From Candidatus Binatia bacterium (GTDB taxonomy: Bacteria > Desulfobacterota_B > Binatia > UBA9968 > JAJDTQ01): DNA of 64,000 nt. Where the stretch lies: assembly GCA_022827045.1 (NCBI GenBank), contig JAJDTQ010000143.1, positions 6,226-70,225 on the forward strand. Direction: 5' to 3'. The notes under the pieces were generated by a model. It saw nothing but the letters and a program-made list of their open reading frames with translations. It had not been told where the DNA came from and ran no database searches. Shown here in pieces: positions 25,520 to 34,464 of this stretch. The position numbers and the translations under genes were made by a program. Position 1 is the first letter of the stretch; each line of letters starts with the position of its first letter.

Positions 25520-26848
25520 TCACAAGACTTTTAGTCGCTTCGCCAGGTCCGTGGGCGCGGTGAAGGAGAAAAACCGCCCCGTCTTCGTCCGGACGAGCAG
25601 GTTCCGTGAGGCAAGATCGAGAAGGTCGGTCCGTGCCGTCTGATAGGTGACTCTGTGAGTCTTCTTGTGTGTGTCGATGGTATAGCGCGCCCCCGCGTGG
25701 CGCAGGGCATGCCCAAGCAGCGCCAGTTGTCGGTGGTTGATCGAGACGTGGGATTGAAGAATCGTCTCGATGCTTTGAATCTCCAGCGCTTTCTTGTCGA
25801 GGTACGCGTACAAGGCCTTGATGGCCTGGCGGATGACTTGAAGCTGAGCCAGGAGAAAGTAGGTCAGATCGTTCTCGTCGGTCTCCGTGTAGAGGAAAGA
25901 CTGGGCATAGTTGGTGGGCGATCTCCGAATGACGGCAGAAATCGAAAGAAACTCGAACATCCAGAAATCCCGTGAGAGCACCGACCAGTAAAACAATGCT
26001 CTGGCGGTCCTACCGTTGCCGTCGACGAACGGATGGTCGTAGGCAAGCCAGAAATGGAGGATGATCGCTTTAAGGATCGGATGAAGAAAGGTGTCCGTCC
26101 GAGTCTTGTTGGCGAAGTCACACATGGCGGCCATGCGACGGGCGATTTCCCGCGCGGGCGGTGGATTATGTAGCACGGTGTCCCCGTGATAGACGGCGAC
26201 GCCGTCGTCCGGTTTCCGCAGATGGTCGCCGGTCCGGTCCTCCCCGAGTGTTCCTTCGACCAGCGTTTCGTGGATTGTGAAGACGGTCTCGGGGGTGAGG
26301 GGTTGTGCGGTGACTTCCTTGACCCGTTGGATCGCCCGGTAGTTGTTGAGGATCATCCTCTCGCTTCGATTCACCGGATTTCGGCCGGAGCGAATCATTT
26401 GCTTCGCAGCGTCGCGCGTTGTGGAGGCTCCTTCGAGTTGGCTCGAAGTGATGGCCTCCTCGATCAGGGAACTTACGACATAGCGGTCCCTGGTATGTGG
26501 ATTCAGGAGTTGGTCATTCGCCGTGATTCTCCCGTTTACGTCCCGGTCGATTTCGTAGAGGGATTCGAGAACGGGGTCCGCGAGGCAGTAGGTGAAGAAG
26601 TCACCGCCCTTGTCCTTCAGCGGAATGGCCCTGCGTGTCTGGTGGCGGGCAAATTTCACGGCCGCCCACCATTCCTCGGAAGAGAGTCCCGTCGGAGGCT
26701 GGACGCGTCTGAGGGTCTCCCAGTGTCGGTACTGCTTCCCTTGCGACGGACCGATCCCTTCATGCGTGACGATCCGCACTAGCTGGTCGGGTTCCTTCAA
26801 GTTCGACAGTATCTCCCGGAGGCTGGGCGGGGTTCGTGGGATCTTCAT
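25520..26848 (-). CDS. Fic family protein (AMPylase-type)
   Basis: A 442-residue Fic-domain protein that would transfer AMP or another nucleotide moiety from a nucleotide to a hydroxyl on a target protein. The catalytic motif HPFVDGNGRTAR (residues 272-283) is intact, with catalytic His272. The autoinhibitory motif SSQLEG (135-140), just ahead of the Fic core, marks a class II self-inhibited enzyme. The C-terminal part (IDTHKKTHRVTYQTARTDLL) resembles a winged-helix DNA-binding domain, which could mediate autoregulation. No antitoxin gene is needed for this class. The gene is bounded on both sides by a 14-bp AT-rich direct repeat. No strong ribosome site was seen. Confidence 0.9.
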   Translation of the reverse strand: MKIPRTPPSLREILSNLKEPDQLVRIVTHEGIGPSQGKQYRHWETLRRVQPPTGLSSEEWWAAVKFARHQTRRAIPLKDKGGDFFTYCLADPVLESLYEIDRDVNGRITANDQLLNPHTRDRYVVSSLIEEAITSSQLEGASTTRDAAKQMIRSGRNPVNRSERMILNNYRAIQRVKEVTAQPLTPETVFTIHETLVEGTLGEDRTGDHLRKPDDGVAVYHGDTVLHNPPPAREIARRMAAMCDFANKTRTDTFLHPILKAIILHFWLAYDHPFVDGNGRTARALFYWSVLSRDFWMFEFLSISAVIRRSPTNYAQSFLYTETDENDLTYFLLAQLQVIRQAIKALYAYLDKKALEIQSIETILQSHVSINHRQLALLGHALRHAGARYTIDTHKKTHRVTYQTARTDLLDLASRNLLVRTKTGRFFSFTAPTDLAKRLKVL

Positions 26849-26858
26849 CGTCTGATAC

Positions 26859-26891
26859 CGAAAATACTAAATTAGAAATAAATTAGTAATT
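26859..26891. repeat. AT-rich direct repeat, right of fic gene
   Basis: GAAAATACTAA (26859-) and ATAAATTAGTAATT (26878-26891) repeat the segment at 25477-25517. It lies just upstream of the Fic start codon at 26848, so it may also be the promoter/operator region, with TACTAA and TTAGTA arms as an imperfect palindrome. Confidence 0.7.
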
Positions 26892-27023
26892 GTTGTATGT
26901 CAAGACGGTCGGTGACCGCGCGTGTTTGCCCGAGGGGGCATGGCGGTGCAACAGTTGTTGTTTTTTCGACATACCTCATGGTAAGAGATACCCCTTGAAT
27001 TTCATTGAGATTGGGAGGAGCCC

Positions 27024-28121
27024 ATGGCCAAGCCGGCGCAAGAGATCGAGACCACGATGGACAACATCCCCTTCTTCTACAAGTGGCAGAAGGGCGAGGG
27101 AGTTGACGTCGTCGAGACTTTTTTCATCAAGGACCTGAAGGAGGTGCCGCTCAAGTGGTGGGACCGCATGGGCGGAGACGGGACGCTGTTCAACATGGAG
27201 GGAGCGGGCGATGCCACCGGCGCCTACATCGTCGAGATCGCGCCGGGCAAGAGCCTGAACCCCATACGCCACCTCTACGAGGAGCTGATCCTGGTGGTGC
27301 AGGGGCGCGGCGCCACCACCATCTGGAACGACAAGGGCGCCAAGCAGACCTTCGAGTGGCAGGAAGGGAGCCTCATCTCCGTGCCGTTGAACGTGCATCA
27401 CCAGCACTTCAACGGCCAGGGCGACAAGCCGGCGCGGCTGTTCTCGGTCAACAACATGCCCATCATCTTCAGCCTGTTCCACAGCGAGGACTTCATCTTC
27501 AACGCGCCCTACGACTTCCTCGACCGCTTCGACGGGCGGCCTGACTACTTCTCCAGCGCGGGCACGCAGCATCCCGGCCGCATCTGGGAGACCAACTTCA
27601 TCGCCGACACCCGCACCTTCAACCTGCAGGAGTGGAAGGAGCGCGGCGCGGGCGGCAAGAACGTCTTCCTGGAAATGTGCGACGGCACCATGGCGGCGCA
27701 CATCTCCGAGTTCCCGGTAGGGACCTACAAGAAGGCCCACCGCCACGGGCCGGGCTTCAACGTCATCATCATCAAGGGGCAGGGTTTCTCGCTGTTCTGG
27801 TGGGAAGGCGAGGAGCCCAAGCGCTACGACTGGCAGGACGGCAGCGTGTTCGTGCCGCCTGAGATGATGTTCCACCAGCACTTCAACCTCGGCCCCACCG
27901 GCGCGCGCTACCTGCCGTTGCGTTTCGGCGGCATCAAGCACAGCATGGGCGAGGGCTACGGAGACATCTCCAAGGTGGACAAGGACGTGAAGGCCGGCGG
28001 TAACCAGATCGAGTATTACGACCAGCCGGAGTACATCCGCGAAATGTTCGAGTCTGACATGACCAGGCTCGGGGCCGAGTCGCGGATGGATCCCAACGTC
28101 TACGTGAAGCCCGCGGCATAA
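27024..28121 (+). CDS. bicupin protein
   Basis: A 365-residue protein with two cupin beta-barrels. The first (about residues 65-140) has RHLYEELILVVQGRGATTIW and the second (about 225-310) has KAHRHGPGFNVIIIKGQGFS with His ligands. A GGGAGGAGC ribosome site directly precedes ATG 27024. The best guess is a dioxygenase- or isomerase-type enzyme of ring cleavage (gentisate-like bicupins have this layout), but substrate residues are not decisive and the metal sites are incomplete in the first barrel (RHLYEE lacks the usual HxH). A strong terminator follows. Substrate unknown. Confidence 0.7.
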   Translation: MAKPAQEIETTMDNIPFFYKWQKGEGVDVVETFFIKDLKEVPLKWWDRMGGDGTLFNMEGAGDATGAYIVEIAPGKSLNPIRHLYEELILVVQGRGATTIWNDKGAKQTFEWQEGSLISVPLNVHHQHFNGQGDKPARLFSVNNMPIIFSLFHSEDFIFNAPYDFLDRFDGRPDYFSSAGTQHPGRIWETNFIADTRTFNLQEWKERGAGGKNVFLEMCDGTMAAHISEFPVGTYKKAHRHGPGFNVIIIKGQGFSLFWWEGEEPKRYDWQDGSVFVPPEMMFHQHFNLGPTGARYLPLRFGGIKHSMGEGYGDISKVDKDVKAGGNQIEYYDQPEYIREMFESDMTRLGAESRMDPNVYVKPAA

Positions 28122-28140
28122 GAAACGGGCCTTGCGGCAG

Positions 28141-28173
28141 AGGGAGGAGGCCCCGTGCTTCCTCCCTTTTTTT
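28141..28173 (+). terminator. rho-independent terminator after bicupin gene
   Basis: AGGGAGGAGG (28141-28150) pairs with CTTCCTCCCT (28158-28167, one G-T pair) around a 7-base loop, followed by a run of T to 28173. This is the clearest terminator in the window. It would interrupt a longer reading of the plsY frame, supporting the plsY start at 28218. Confidence 0.88.
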
Positions 28174-28217
28174 GTCCCGGAATGGGAGTATGCCGGCCGA
28201 CGAGCCGGGTCGACGCC

Positions 28218-28823
28218 ATGGCTGCCCCGATCATACTGACGATACTGTCCTATCTCCTGGGATCCGTGCCCTCCGGCTTCCTGGTGGGCTCGTCCGCCGG
28301 CGTGGACGTGCGCGACGCCGGCAGCGGCAACATCGGCGCCACCAACGTGGCGCGGACGCTGGGGTGGAAGAAGGGCCTCGTCACCCTCTTCGCCGATGTC
28401 GCCAAGGGTTTCCTGCCGGTTCTGGCGGCCCAACTGCTGGACCTCGGCGCGGCGGCGGCCGCCGCGGCCGGGCTGGCCGCCTTCGTGGGACACCTCTACC
28501 CCGTTTTCCTGAAGTTCAAGGGCGGCAAGGGCGTGGCCACCGCCGCCGGCGTCTACGTCGGCGTCATGCCGCTGGGCATCCTGGTACTGTTGGGGGTCTT
28601 TGCCCTGGTGGTCCTGGCAAGCCGCCGGGTGTCCCCCGCCTCCATGGCCGCGGCGGCCGCGGGCCCGGTGGTGGCGTGGGCGTTGTCGTATCCGGTGGAA
28701 ACAGTCTGGCTGAATCTCGTAATCGGATTCCTGGTGGTGGTCCGCCACCGGGAGAACATCCGCCGGTTGGTGGCGGGAGAAGAGGCTCCGTTCCAGATGC
28801 GCAGGCCGGGTTCCGGGGAATAA
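28218..28823 (+). CDS. plsY: glycerol-3-phosphate acyltransferase PlsY
   Basis: Membrane enzyme that acylates glycerol-3-phosphate with acyl-phosphate to start phospholipid synthesis. The 201-residue protein has five hydrophobic segments and the PlsY signatures GSGNIGATNVARTLG and GHLYPVFLKFKGGKGVATA. The start ATG 28218 is preferred over 28155, which lies in the terminator of the gene before. The C-terminus is ordinary. Monocistronic or followed by the DUF429 gene after 56 bases. Confidence 0.95.
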   Translation: MAAPIILTILSYLLGSVPSGFLVGSSAGVDVRDAGSGNIGATNVARTLGWKKGLVTLFADVAKGFLPVLAAQLLDLGAAAAAAAGLAAFVGHLYPVFLKFKGGKGVATAAGVYVGVMPLGILVLLGVFALVVLASRRVSPASMAAAAAGPVVAWALSYPVETVWLNLVIGFLVVVRHRENIRRLVAGEEAPFQMRRPGSGE

Positions 28824-28879
28824 TAACCGGGCCCATTGCGTCCGCCGAAGAGGCTTGCACGTTTCTCCCTCCCTCGGTC

Positions 28880-29608
28880 ATGAACTTCATCGGCATCGAC
28901 CTGGCCTGGGGCAACCGCAATCCGACCGGTCTTGCACACCTGGTTTCGGGGAGCGGAGGTTGCCGCCTCGTGCGATCGGACCGGCGCACCACCGACGAGG
29001 AGATCATCGAGTGGGTGGAGGGGTGTGGCGGGGATGACGTGTGGCTCGGGATCGACGCGCCCATCATCGCGAAGAACCCGCCGGGCACCTCGAGGCCCGC
29101 GGACAAGATGGTCTCGGCCCGGTTCAGCCGCTACCACGCGGGGGTCTATCCGGCCAACCGGGAACGTTGCGAGCGGCCGGTGCGGCTGTGCCGCAAGCTC
29201 AGGCGCAGGGGGTTCTCATCGAACCCGTTCCGGCCCGGAAGCGGCGGGCGGCGACAGCTTGAAATTTTTCCCCACCTGGTGCAGGTGGCCTTCTTCGAGC
29301 GGCCGCGTATCATCAAGTACAAGAAAGGTCCGGTGACGGCCCGGCAGACCGGTCTGGCGGAGTTTCGGGCGGCTATCGAGACCCACCTCACCCGGCAGGA
29401 CCCTCCCCTGCTGTGGTCGCCCGAACTCTCGCGGCTGCTTCGCGAAGACCCCCGCACGCTGCGCGGCTCGGCCCTCAAGTCCCTGGAGGACCGGCTGGAC
29501 GCGGTGCTGTGCGCCTACATGGCGTTGTATTTTCACACCTGGGGCGAGACGCGCTGCGAGGTCATCGGAGATCACGCCGAGGGGTACATCATCAGCATCC
29601 GGCGTTGA
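28880..29608 (+). CDS. DUF429 protein (predicted RNase H-like nuclease)
   Basis: A 242-residue DUF429-family protein. N-terminal MNFIGIDLAWGNRNPTG is the RNase H-like first strand with Asp7, followed by WLGIDAPII and, near the C-terminus, EDRLDAVLCAYMA, positions typical of the RNase H-like acidic residues. Function is not established for the family. ATG 28880 begins the conserved domain exactly; in-frame upstream sequence belongs to the shadow of plsY. Confidence 0.75.
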   Translation: MNFIGIDLAWGNRNPTGLAHLVSGSGGCRLVRSDRRTTDEEIIEWVEGCGGDDVWLGIDAPIIAKNPPGTSRPADKMVSARFSRYHAGVYPANRERCERPVRLCRKLRRRGFSSNPFRPGSGGRRQLEIFPHLVQVAFFERPRIIKYKKGPVTARQTGLAEFRAAIETHLTRQDPPLLWSPELSRLLREDPRTLRGSALKSLEDRLDAVLCAYMALYFHTWGETRCEVIGDHAEGYIISIRR

Positions 29609-29700
29609 TTCCGTCCTTCCCGCGCAGCGTGTGGCGCTCTGACCTTCTCGCTCGCGCGAGAGGTCGCGCCCGAAGGCAACACCGTCAACGGTGTAGGCCG

Positions 29701-30024
29701 TCAGTTCGTGTCCCCAGCCCCATCCCGCTCCTTCAATGTTGCTACGTCACCCTTCAGGGTGGCTACGTCACCCTTCAGAGCGGTTACGTCTCTCGTTAGG
29801 GCGCCGACCACCTCTTTCAGCGTGATCACCGCTTCCTTTAGTGCTCCCACGGCCTCGCGGAGCGTACTCACCTCGCGTCGGATCTCACGCATGTCCTCGC
29901 GTAGTTCGCTAAAGCGCCGGTCCATGTCTTGGCGCACCTGCTTGATGCCTGTCATGGATAGGGTCCCGACTGTCGCGCCGACAGCGACCACGGACACGAT
30001 GATGCTGATTGTTTCCGCGTTCAT
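29701..30024 (-). CDS. small membrane-anchored coiled-coil protein
   Basis: A 107-residue protein of unrecognised function. An N-terminal hydrophobic segment (ISIIVSVVAVGATVGTLSM) is followed by a continuous heptad coiled coil. Its C-terminal 50 residues are built of 7-residue repeats of the type TLKxVVGAL / TLKGDVA. The DNA under the last part is a 21-base tandem repeat. A GAAGGA ribosome site lies about ten bases before ATG 30024. Small anchored coiled-coil proteins of this type often occur in variable numbers between strains. Confidence 0.6.
   Translation of the reverse strand: MNAETISIIVSVVAVGATVGTLSMTGIKQVRQDMDRRFSELREDMREIRREVSTLREAVGALKEAVITLKEVVGALTRDVTALKGDVATLKGDVATLKERDGAGDTN
29741..29803. 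repeat. 21-bp tandem repeat inside coiled-coil gene
   Basis: GCTACGTCACCCTTCAG begins at 29741 and again at 29762; a third, diverged unit (GTTACGTCTCTCGTTAG) begins at 29783. Period 21 is exactly seven codons, so copy-number change would lengthen or shorten the coiled coil by whole heptads without a frameshift. Confidence 0.8.
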
Positions 30025-30142
30025 TCTCGCCGGTTCCTTCTTGCTTGCTGAACTGCCCTGGGCTACCAGCCCGGCAACCGTCTTCGGCCTATTCTTCGTT
30101 TATATTGTATTGCTCGGTATCATAAGAGGTTTCTTTAGTTAA
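29999..30142 (+). CDS. possible 47-residue two-helix membrane peptide
   Basis: An ATG at 29999 opens a frame with two hydrophobic stretches (LIVSAFILAGSFLLAEL and VFGLFFVYIVLLGII) and a basic end (RGFFS). It overlaps the start of the coiled-coil gene on the opposite strand by 26 bases. No ribosome site is obvious and no family is recognised. It may be real or chance hydrophobicity in a shadow frame. Confidence 0.2.
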   Translation: MMLIVSAFILAGSFLLAELPWATSPATVFGLFFVYIVLLGIIRGFFS

Positions 30143-30327
30143 GGCTACCCCTTTTTCCGGATCTGGAACGAAGTCTTCTACGAGACGACTCGCAGCGGAA
30201 GACCCGTCCAGGTGCCCCCATTGACAATCCCGCGGCACCGACGTATTCACGCACCGCGAGCCATTTTTGCTGCACGGCGAGCCAGACCGGCGGCCACCGT
30301 CTACGGCAACTGAGCAACGGGCCCCCA
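30025..30327. other. 303-base region without a confident gene
   Basis: Apart from the doubtful small ORF ending at 30142, I see no gene, RNA or strong repeat between the coiled-coil gene and the acyl-CoA ligase. The leftward frames here look like degenerate sequence with no recognisable domain. It must contain the promoters for the divergent genes on both sides, but no clear -35/-10 pair was seen. Confidence 0.5.
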
Positions 30328-32517
30328 ATGAGCGCAGGTAAAGCCCCATCATCACGACCGGCACCGACCCCGCGCTCCGACGTGGAGGCGCTGCTGAACC
30401 CGCGTAACGTCGTCATCGTCGGCGCCACGGAGAGGCCGGGCAACTGGCCCCAGCGCTGCGCGCGCAATCTCGCCCGCTATGGTTACGGCGGCCCGGTCTA
30501 TCCGCTCAACCCGAGACGCGAGGAGGTGTGGGGGACCCGGTGCTACCGGAGCTACGCCGAGCTGCCCGAGCCGCCCGACCACCTGGTCGTGTTCGTGCCC
30601 GCGCCCTACGTGGAGGCGACCCTGCGCGAAGGGGCGGCCGCCGGAGCGCGCAGCGCCACCGTGGTCTCCGCGGGTTTCGGCGAATCGCCCGATCCCGCGG
30701 CCATCGTGCGAGGCGAGTCTCTCGCCGCAACCATCGCGGAACTGGGAATCGCCGTCTCCGGCCCCAACTGTATCGGCAACTTCAACGGCGGCGCCAGGTT
30801 CGTCACCATGAGCGACAACCGGCCGCAGCGCACCGAGCCCGGTCCTGTCGCCGTCCTCGGGCAGTCCGGCGGGCTGGTGATGGCGCTCAAACGCACCCTC
30901 GAAGAGCGCGGCATGGACGTGGGCTACATCGTCTCCAGCGGGAACGAGGCCGGGCTCAAGACCGCGGACTACATCGAGTATTTCGCGGCCGATCCGCAGA
31001 CCCGGGTGATCGTGTCCTATCTGGAAGCGGTGCGCGAGCCGGACCGGTTCCTGGCCGCCTGCACCACCGCGAAAAAGGCGGGCAAGCCGGTGATCGTGGT
31101 CAAGCTCGGCACCTCGGACAACGGCCGGGCGGCCGCGCTGGCCCACACAGGAGGGCTGGCGGGATCCATCGCCGCCTTCGACGCCATCGCCGGCGACTAC
31201 GGCGCGGTCCGCGTCAACACCCTCGACGACGTGGTGGAGATGGCGGAGTACCTGCTGCACGCCCGGCTCCCCAAGGGCGAAGGGTTGGGCGCCATGACCT
31301 TCTCCGGAGGCCTGCGCGGTGTGCTGCTGGACCATGCGGAAGCCAACGGCCTGTCCTTTCCTCCGCTCGCCCCCAAGACCTGCAGGCGCCTGGAGAAGCT
31401 GCTCGGCGTGGGCACCGTCATCGGCAATCCCCTGGATTCCGGCTTTGCCGCCCTGAGCAGCCACGAGACCTACGTGCAGTGCGTCGAGACCATGCTGGAC
31501 GATCCCGGAGTCGACACGCTGCTGTTGCAGGAGGAGTTGCTGAGGGCGCCGGAGGGCGGGAACAAGGAAACCAACATGCGCGCGGTCAACGCGCTGGCGG
31601 CCCGGGCGAGGAAGCCCATCGCCTTCGTTACCATGATCTCGCACGGGCTGAACGATTATGCCCGCGACCTGCGCGACGGCCTCCGGAACGTCGCCTTCCT
31701 GCAGGAAGCGGACAAGTCGCTGCGCACGGTGCGCTCGGTGATTTCATACGCGAAGCGGTTGTCGAGGAAGGCGAGTTCCAAGCGCGGCGGCCGGCCTGCC
31801 ACGCCGCCGGCGGTCCGCAGGCTGCTGCCGGTGGCCGGCGACGGCCCGGGCCCGATGCCGCTGTCGGAGATCGATTCCAAGGCGCTGCTCCGGGCCTATG
31901 GCCTTCGGACGCCCAGGGAGCGGCTGGCTGGCAGCGCGGCCGAGGCGGCCCGGATCGCCCGCGCCATCGGGTTCCCGGTGGTGCTGAAGGCGGCGGGCGC
32001 CGAGCTGACACACAAGTCGGAGGCCGGCGGTGTCTTGCTGAACAACGGGAACGCCGGCGCCGTGCGCCGGGGGTACGGCGCCATCCTGCGCAACGTCGGG
32101 CGCAAGGCCAGCGGGGTCGCGATCGACGGCGTGCTGGTGGCCGAGCAGGTGGCCGGGGATCTGGAACTGGTTATCGGCGCCTCGCGCGACCCGGAGATGG
32201 GGACCATCGTAATGTTCGGATCGGGCGGAGTGGCGCTGGAGCTCTACCGCGACGTAGCATTCGCCGCGCCCACCCTCGATGAGGCCGGCGCCGGCGATTT
32301 GATCGCCCGCACCAGGGCGGCCCGGCTGATGGAAGGCTACCGCGGCGCGCCGCCCCTGGATCGGGGAGCGCTGGCCAAGGCGTTGATCGCGGTGTCGCGG
32401 CTCGCCTGCGACCTGGGCGAACGGCTCGAATCCATCGACGTCAATCCCTTTGTGCTGCGCCGCAGGGGCGGCATCGCCCTCGACGCCTTGGTGGTGCTTG
32501 CGGGTCGGGGGCTGTGA
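30328..32517 (+). CDS. ADP-forming acyl-CoA ligase (acetate-CoA ligase family)
   Basis: Fused alpha-beta type NDP-forming acyl-CoA synthetase of 729 residues, converting an acyl-CoA plus ADP and phosphate to acid plus ATP, or the reverse. The N-terminal CoA-binding domain (PRNVVIVGATERPGNW, about residues 25-40) is followed by ligase domains with the phosphohistidine segment LAHTGGLAGS, catalytic His273. A C-terminal ATP-grasp domain starts near residue 505 (LLRAYGLRTP) with GFPVVLKAAG, and ends SIDVNPFVLR. The active-site His and ATP-grasp are intact. Substrate is not clear; such enzymes handle acetate, aryl or branched acids, or dimethylsulfoniopropionate derivatives. Confidence 0.88.
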   Translation: MSAGKAPSSRPAPTPRSDVEALLNPRNVVIVGATERPGNWPQRCARNLARYGYGGPVYPLNPRREEVWGTRCYRSYAELPEPPDHLVVFVPAPYVEATLREGAAAGARSATVVSAGFGESPDPAAIVRGESLAATIAELGIAVSGPNCIGNFNGGARFVTMSDNRPQRTEPGPVAVLGQSGGLVMALKRTLEERGMDVGYIVSSGNEAGLKTADYIEYFAADPQTRVIVSYLEAVREPDRFLAACTTAKKAGKPVIVVKLGTSDNGRAAALAHTGGLAGSIAAFDAIAGDYGAVRVNTLDDVVEMAEYLLHARLPKGEGLGAMTFSGGLRGVLLDHAEANGLSFPPLAPKTCRRLEKLLGVGTVIGNPLDSGFAALSSHETYVQCVETMLDDPGVDTLLLQEELLRAPEGGNKETNMRAVNALAARARKPIAFVTMISHGLNDYARDLRDGLRNVAFLQEADKSLRTVRSVISYAKRLSRKASSKRGGRPATPPAVRRLLPVAGDGPGPMPLSEIDSKALLRAYGLRTPRERLAGSAAEAARIARAIGFPVVLKAAGAELTHKSEAGGVLLNNGNAGAVRRGYGAILRNVGRKASGVAIDGVLVAEQVAGDLELVIGASRDPEMGTIVMFGSGGVALELYRDVAFAAPTLDEAGAGDLIARTRAARLMEGYRGAPPLDRGALAKALIAVSRLACDLGERLESIDVNPFVLRRRGGIALDALVVLAGRGL

Positions 32518-32590
32518 CGGAAGGATTCATAGACTTGAGCCATGCCATGCTTGAGATCGAGCGGCTGACTCCGGGCGAGGGCCGGGCGGC

Positions 32591-32989
32591 GTGATCTATT
32601 TCTGGATTGCGCTGGGCAGCGCCATCGGCGGTGCTGGGCGCCATTGGTGCAACAACCTGCTTTCAGGGGCGCTCGGGGACGCGTTCCCATGGGGCACGAT
32701 CGCCGTGAACGTCACCGGATCGTTCCTCATCGGGTTCCTGGCGTCGATGGATTCCTTTCCGGACCGCTTTGGGTTGCCGGGACCTGAGGCGCGCGCGTTC
32801 CTCATGGTGGGCGTGTGCGGAGGCTACACGACCTTCTCGGCCTTCAGCCTGCAGACGCTGGACCTCTTGCGGGCCGGCCAATGGCCCCAGGCTCTCTGCA
32901 ACATCGCCCTGTCGGTCACGCTGTGCCTCGTCGCGGTCTGGTTGGGACACCGCGCATACACCTGCCTCGCCGTTGAGCGGACGGGCTGA
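32591..32989 (+). CDS. crcB: fluoride channel CrcB/Fluc
   Basis: Fluoride-exporting small membrane channel, 132 residues with four helices, working as a dual-topology dimer. Family signatures are GTIAVNVTGSFLIGF and GVCGGYTTFSAFSLQ; the usual Glu after FS is Gln here. The start is GTG 32591. I looked for a fluoride riboswitch in the 70-base leader and did not find its core. It follows the acyl-CoA ligase by 73 bases. Confidence 0.93.
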   Translation: MIYFWIALGSAIGGAGRHWCNNLLSGALGDAFPWGTIAVNVTGSFLIGFLASMDSFPDRFGLPGPEARAFLMVGVCGGYTTFSAFSLQTLDLLRAGQWPQALCNIALSVTLCLVAVWLGHRAYTCLAVERTG

Positions 32990-33057
32990 TCCCGTGTGGC
33001 CAAAGGGTCATTCGGGTGACGTGGCGATGCGGACCGTCGCTGAACAGGAGAACTCCA

Positions 33058-34413
33058 TTGGCAGGCCGTAAACACTGGATCCGTAACGCCGACGTCGTCG
33101 TCACGATGGACGTGGACCGAAGCGAGCTGGCAGGTGCGGACATCGTTGTGGTGGACGGCCGCGTCGAGAGCGTGAGCGCCGGCGGTCCGGAGGACCCTGC
33201 CGGGTGGAAGGTGATCGATGCCCGCGGCTGCGTGGTGACGCCGGCGCTCGTCAATACCCATCACCACCTTTTCCAGACCTTGACCCGCGCCGTGCCGGCT
33301 TGTCAGGACGCGTCGCTGTTCGGCTGGCTCAGGTCGCTCTATCCGGTGTGGGCGCGCATGCGGCCCGAGGACATTTTCGTCTCGGCGCAGCTCGGGCTGG
33401 CGGAACTGGCCCTGTCGGGTTGCGGCACGAGCTCGGACCATCTCTATCTCTATCCCGACGGCGTCCGGCTGGAGGACACCATCGAGGCCGCGGGCTCCGT
33501 CGGATTGCGCTTCTACCCTACCCGCGGCGCCATGAGCATCGGCGAAAGCTCCGGCGGCCTGCCGCCGGACAGCCTGACCGAGCGCGAGGCCGACATCCTC
33601 GATGACTGTATCCGCGTGATCGACGCCTTTCACGATGCGTCCGAGGGCGCCATGGTCCGCGTCGGCATCGCCCCATGCTCGCCCTTCTCCGTCTCCCGGG
33701 AACTGATGCGGGATGCCGCGGCGCTTGCGGCCGACAAGGGAGTGCGTCTGCACACCCACCTCGCCGAGAATGCCGAGGATGTCGCCTGGTCGCTCGAGAC
33801 CCTTGGCTGCCGGCCCGGTGAGTACGCGGAATCGCTTGGGTGGGTCGGAGAGCACGTGTGGCACACGCACTGCGTTCAGCTCGACCCGAGCGAGATCGCC
33901 CTCTTTGCCCGGACCGGGACCGGCGTCGTGCACTGCCCGTCGTCGAATTGCCGGTTGGGGTCGGGCATCGCGCCGGTCCGCGCCATGCGCGACGCCGGGG
34001 TCGCCGTCGGCCTGGGCGTCGACGGATCGGCTAGCAACGATTCCGGAAGCCTCCTGCCTGAAGCTCGGCAAGCCATGATGCTGCAGCGGGTCCGTTACGG
34101 CGCCGCCGCCATGAGCGCCCGCGAAGCCCTCGAAACGGCGACCCTGGGGGGAGCGACCGTTCTCGGGCGCGCCGGCGAGCTCGGAACCATCGAACCGGGC
34201 AAGCGCGCCGACCTGGCGATCTGGGACGTTTCCGGCCTGGGCGCCGCCGGCGCCTGGGACCCGGTAGCCGCTCTCATGCTCTGCGGCCCGTTCACCGTTC
34301 GCGACCTGCTGGTGGAAGGACGGCCGGTGGTGCGCGATGGCATGCTGACGACGGTGGATCCGGTCGCGGTCGCCGAGGCGGCTCGCAGGTGTGTTGCGCG
34401 GCTCGCAGCCTAG
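33058..34413 (+). CDS. 8-oxoguanine deaminase (amidohydrolase)
   Basis: A 451-residue amidohydrolase of the guanine/cytosine deaminase branch. NTHHHLFQTLTRAVP carries the first metal His pair and the insertion typical of 8-oxoguanine deaminases; further ligands are in HTHLAENAED, the HTHCVQL segment, and Asp in VGLGVDGSASND. The match to this branch is strong through LFGWLRSLYPVW. The start is TTG 33058, with AGGAG seven bases upstream; an ATG-like frame extends 14 codons further without support. It would convert 8-oxoguanine to urate, salvaging oxidised purines. Confidence 0.87.
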   Translation: MAGRKHWIRNADVVVTMDVDRSELAGADIVVVDGRVESVSAGGPEDPAGWKVIDARGCVVTPALVNTHHHLFQTLTRAVPACQDASLFGWLRSLYPVWARMRPEDIFVSAQLGLAELALSGCGTSSDHLYLYPDGVRLEDTIEAAGSVGLRFYPTRGAMSIGESSGGLPPDSLTEREADILDDCIRVIDAFHDASEGAMVRVGIAPCSPFSVSRELMRDAAALAADKGVRLHTHLAENAEDVAWSLETLGCRPGEYAESLGWVGEHVWHTHCVQLDPSEIALFARTGTGVVHCPSSNCRLGSGIAPVRAMRDAGVAVGLGVDGSASNDSGSLLPEARQAMMLQRVRYGAAAMSAREALETATLGGATVLGRAGELGTIEPGKRADLAIWDVSGLGAAGAWDPVAALMLCGPFTVRDLLVEGRPVVRDGMLTTVDPVAVAEAARRCVARLAA

Positions 34414-34464
34414 GCATGCAATCTGCCAGCGGCGGGATTCACAGGACCGAGGGAGAGACTGGAC

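Noticed and set aside
26976..28748. 590-codon leftward frame opposite the bicupin and plsY genes
   Set aside because: Antisense shadow. The + strand genes have ribosome sites, domains and a terminator.
29741..29803. CRISPR-like short repeats
   Set aside because: Period of 21 bases without spacers, in frame with a coiled-coil gene.
32518..32590. Fluoride riboswitch before crcB
   Set aside because: The 70-base leader shows no recognisable riboswitch core; start of crcB is close to the end of the gene before.
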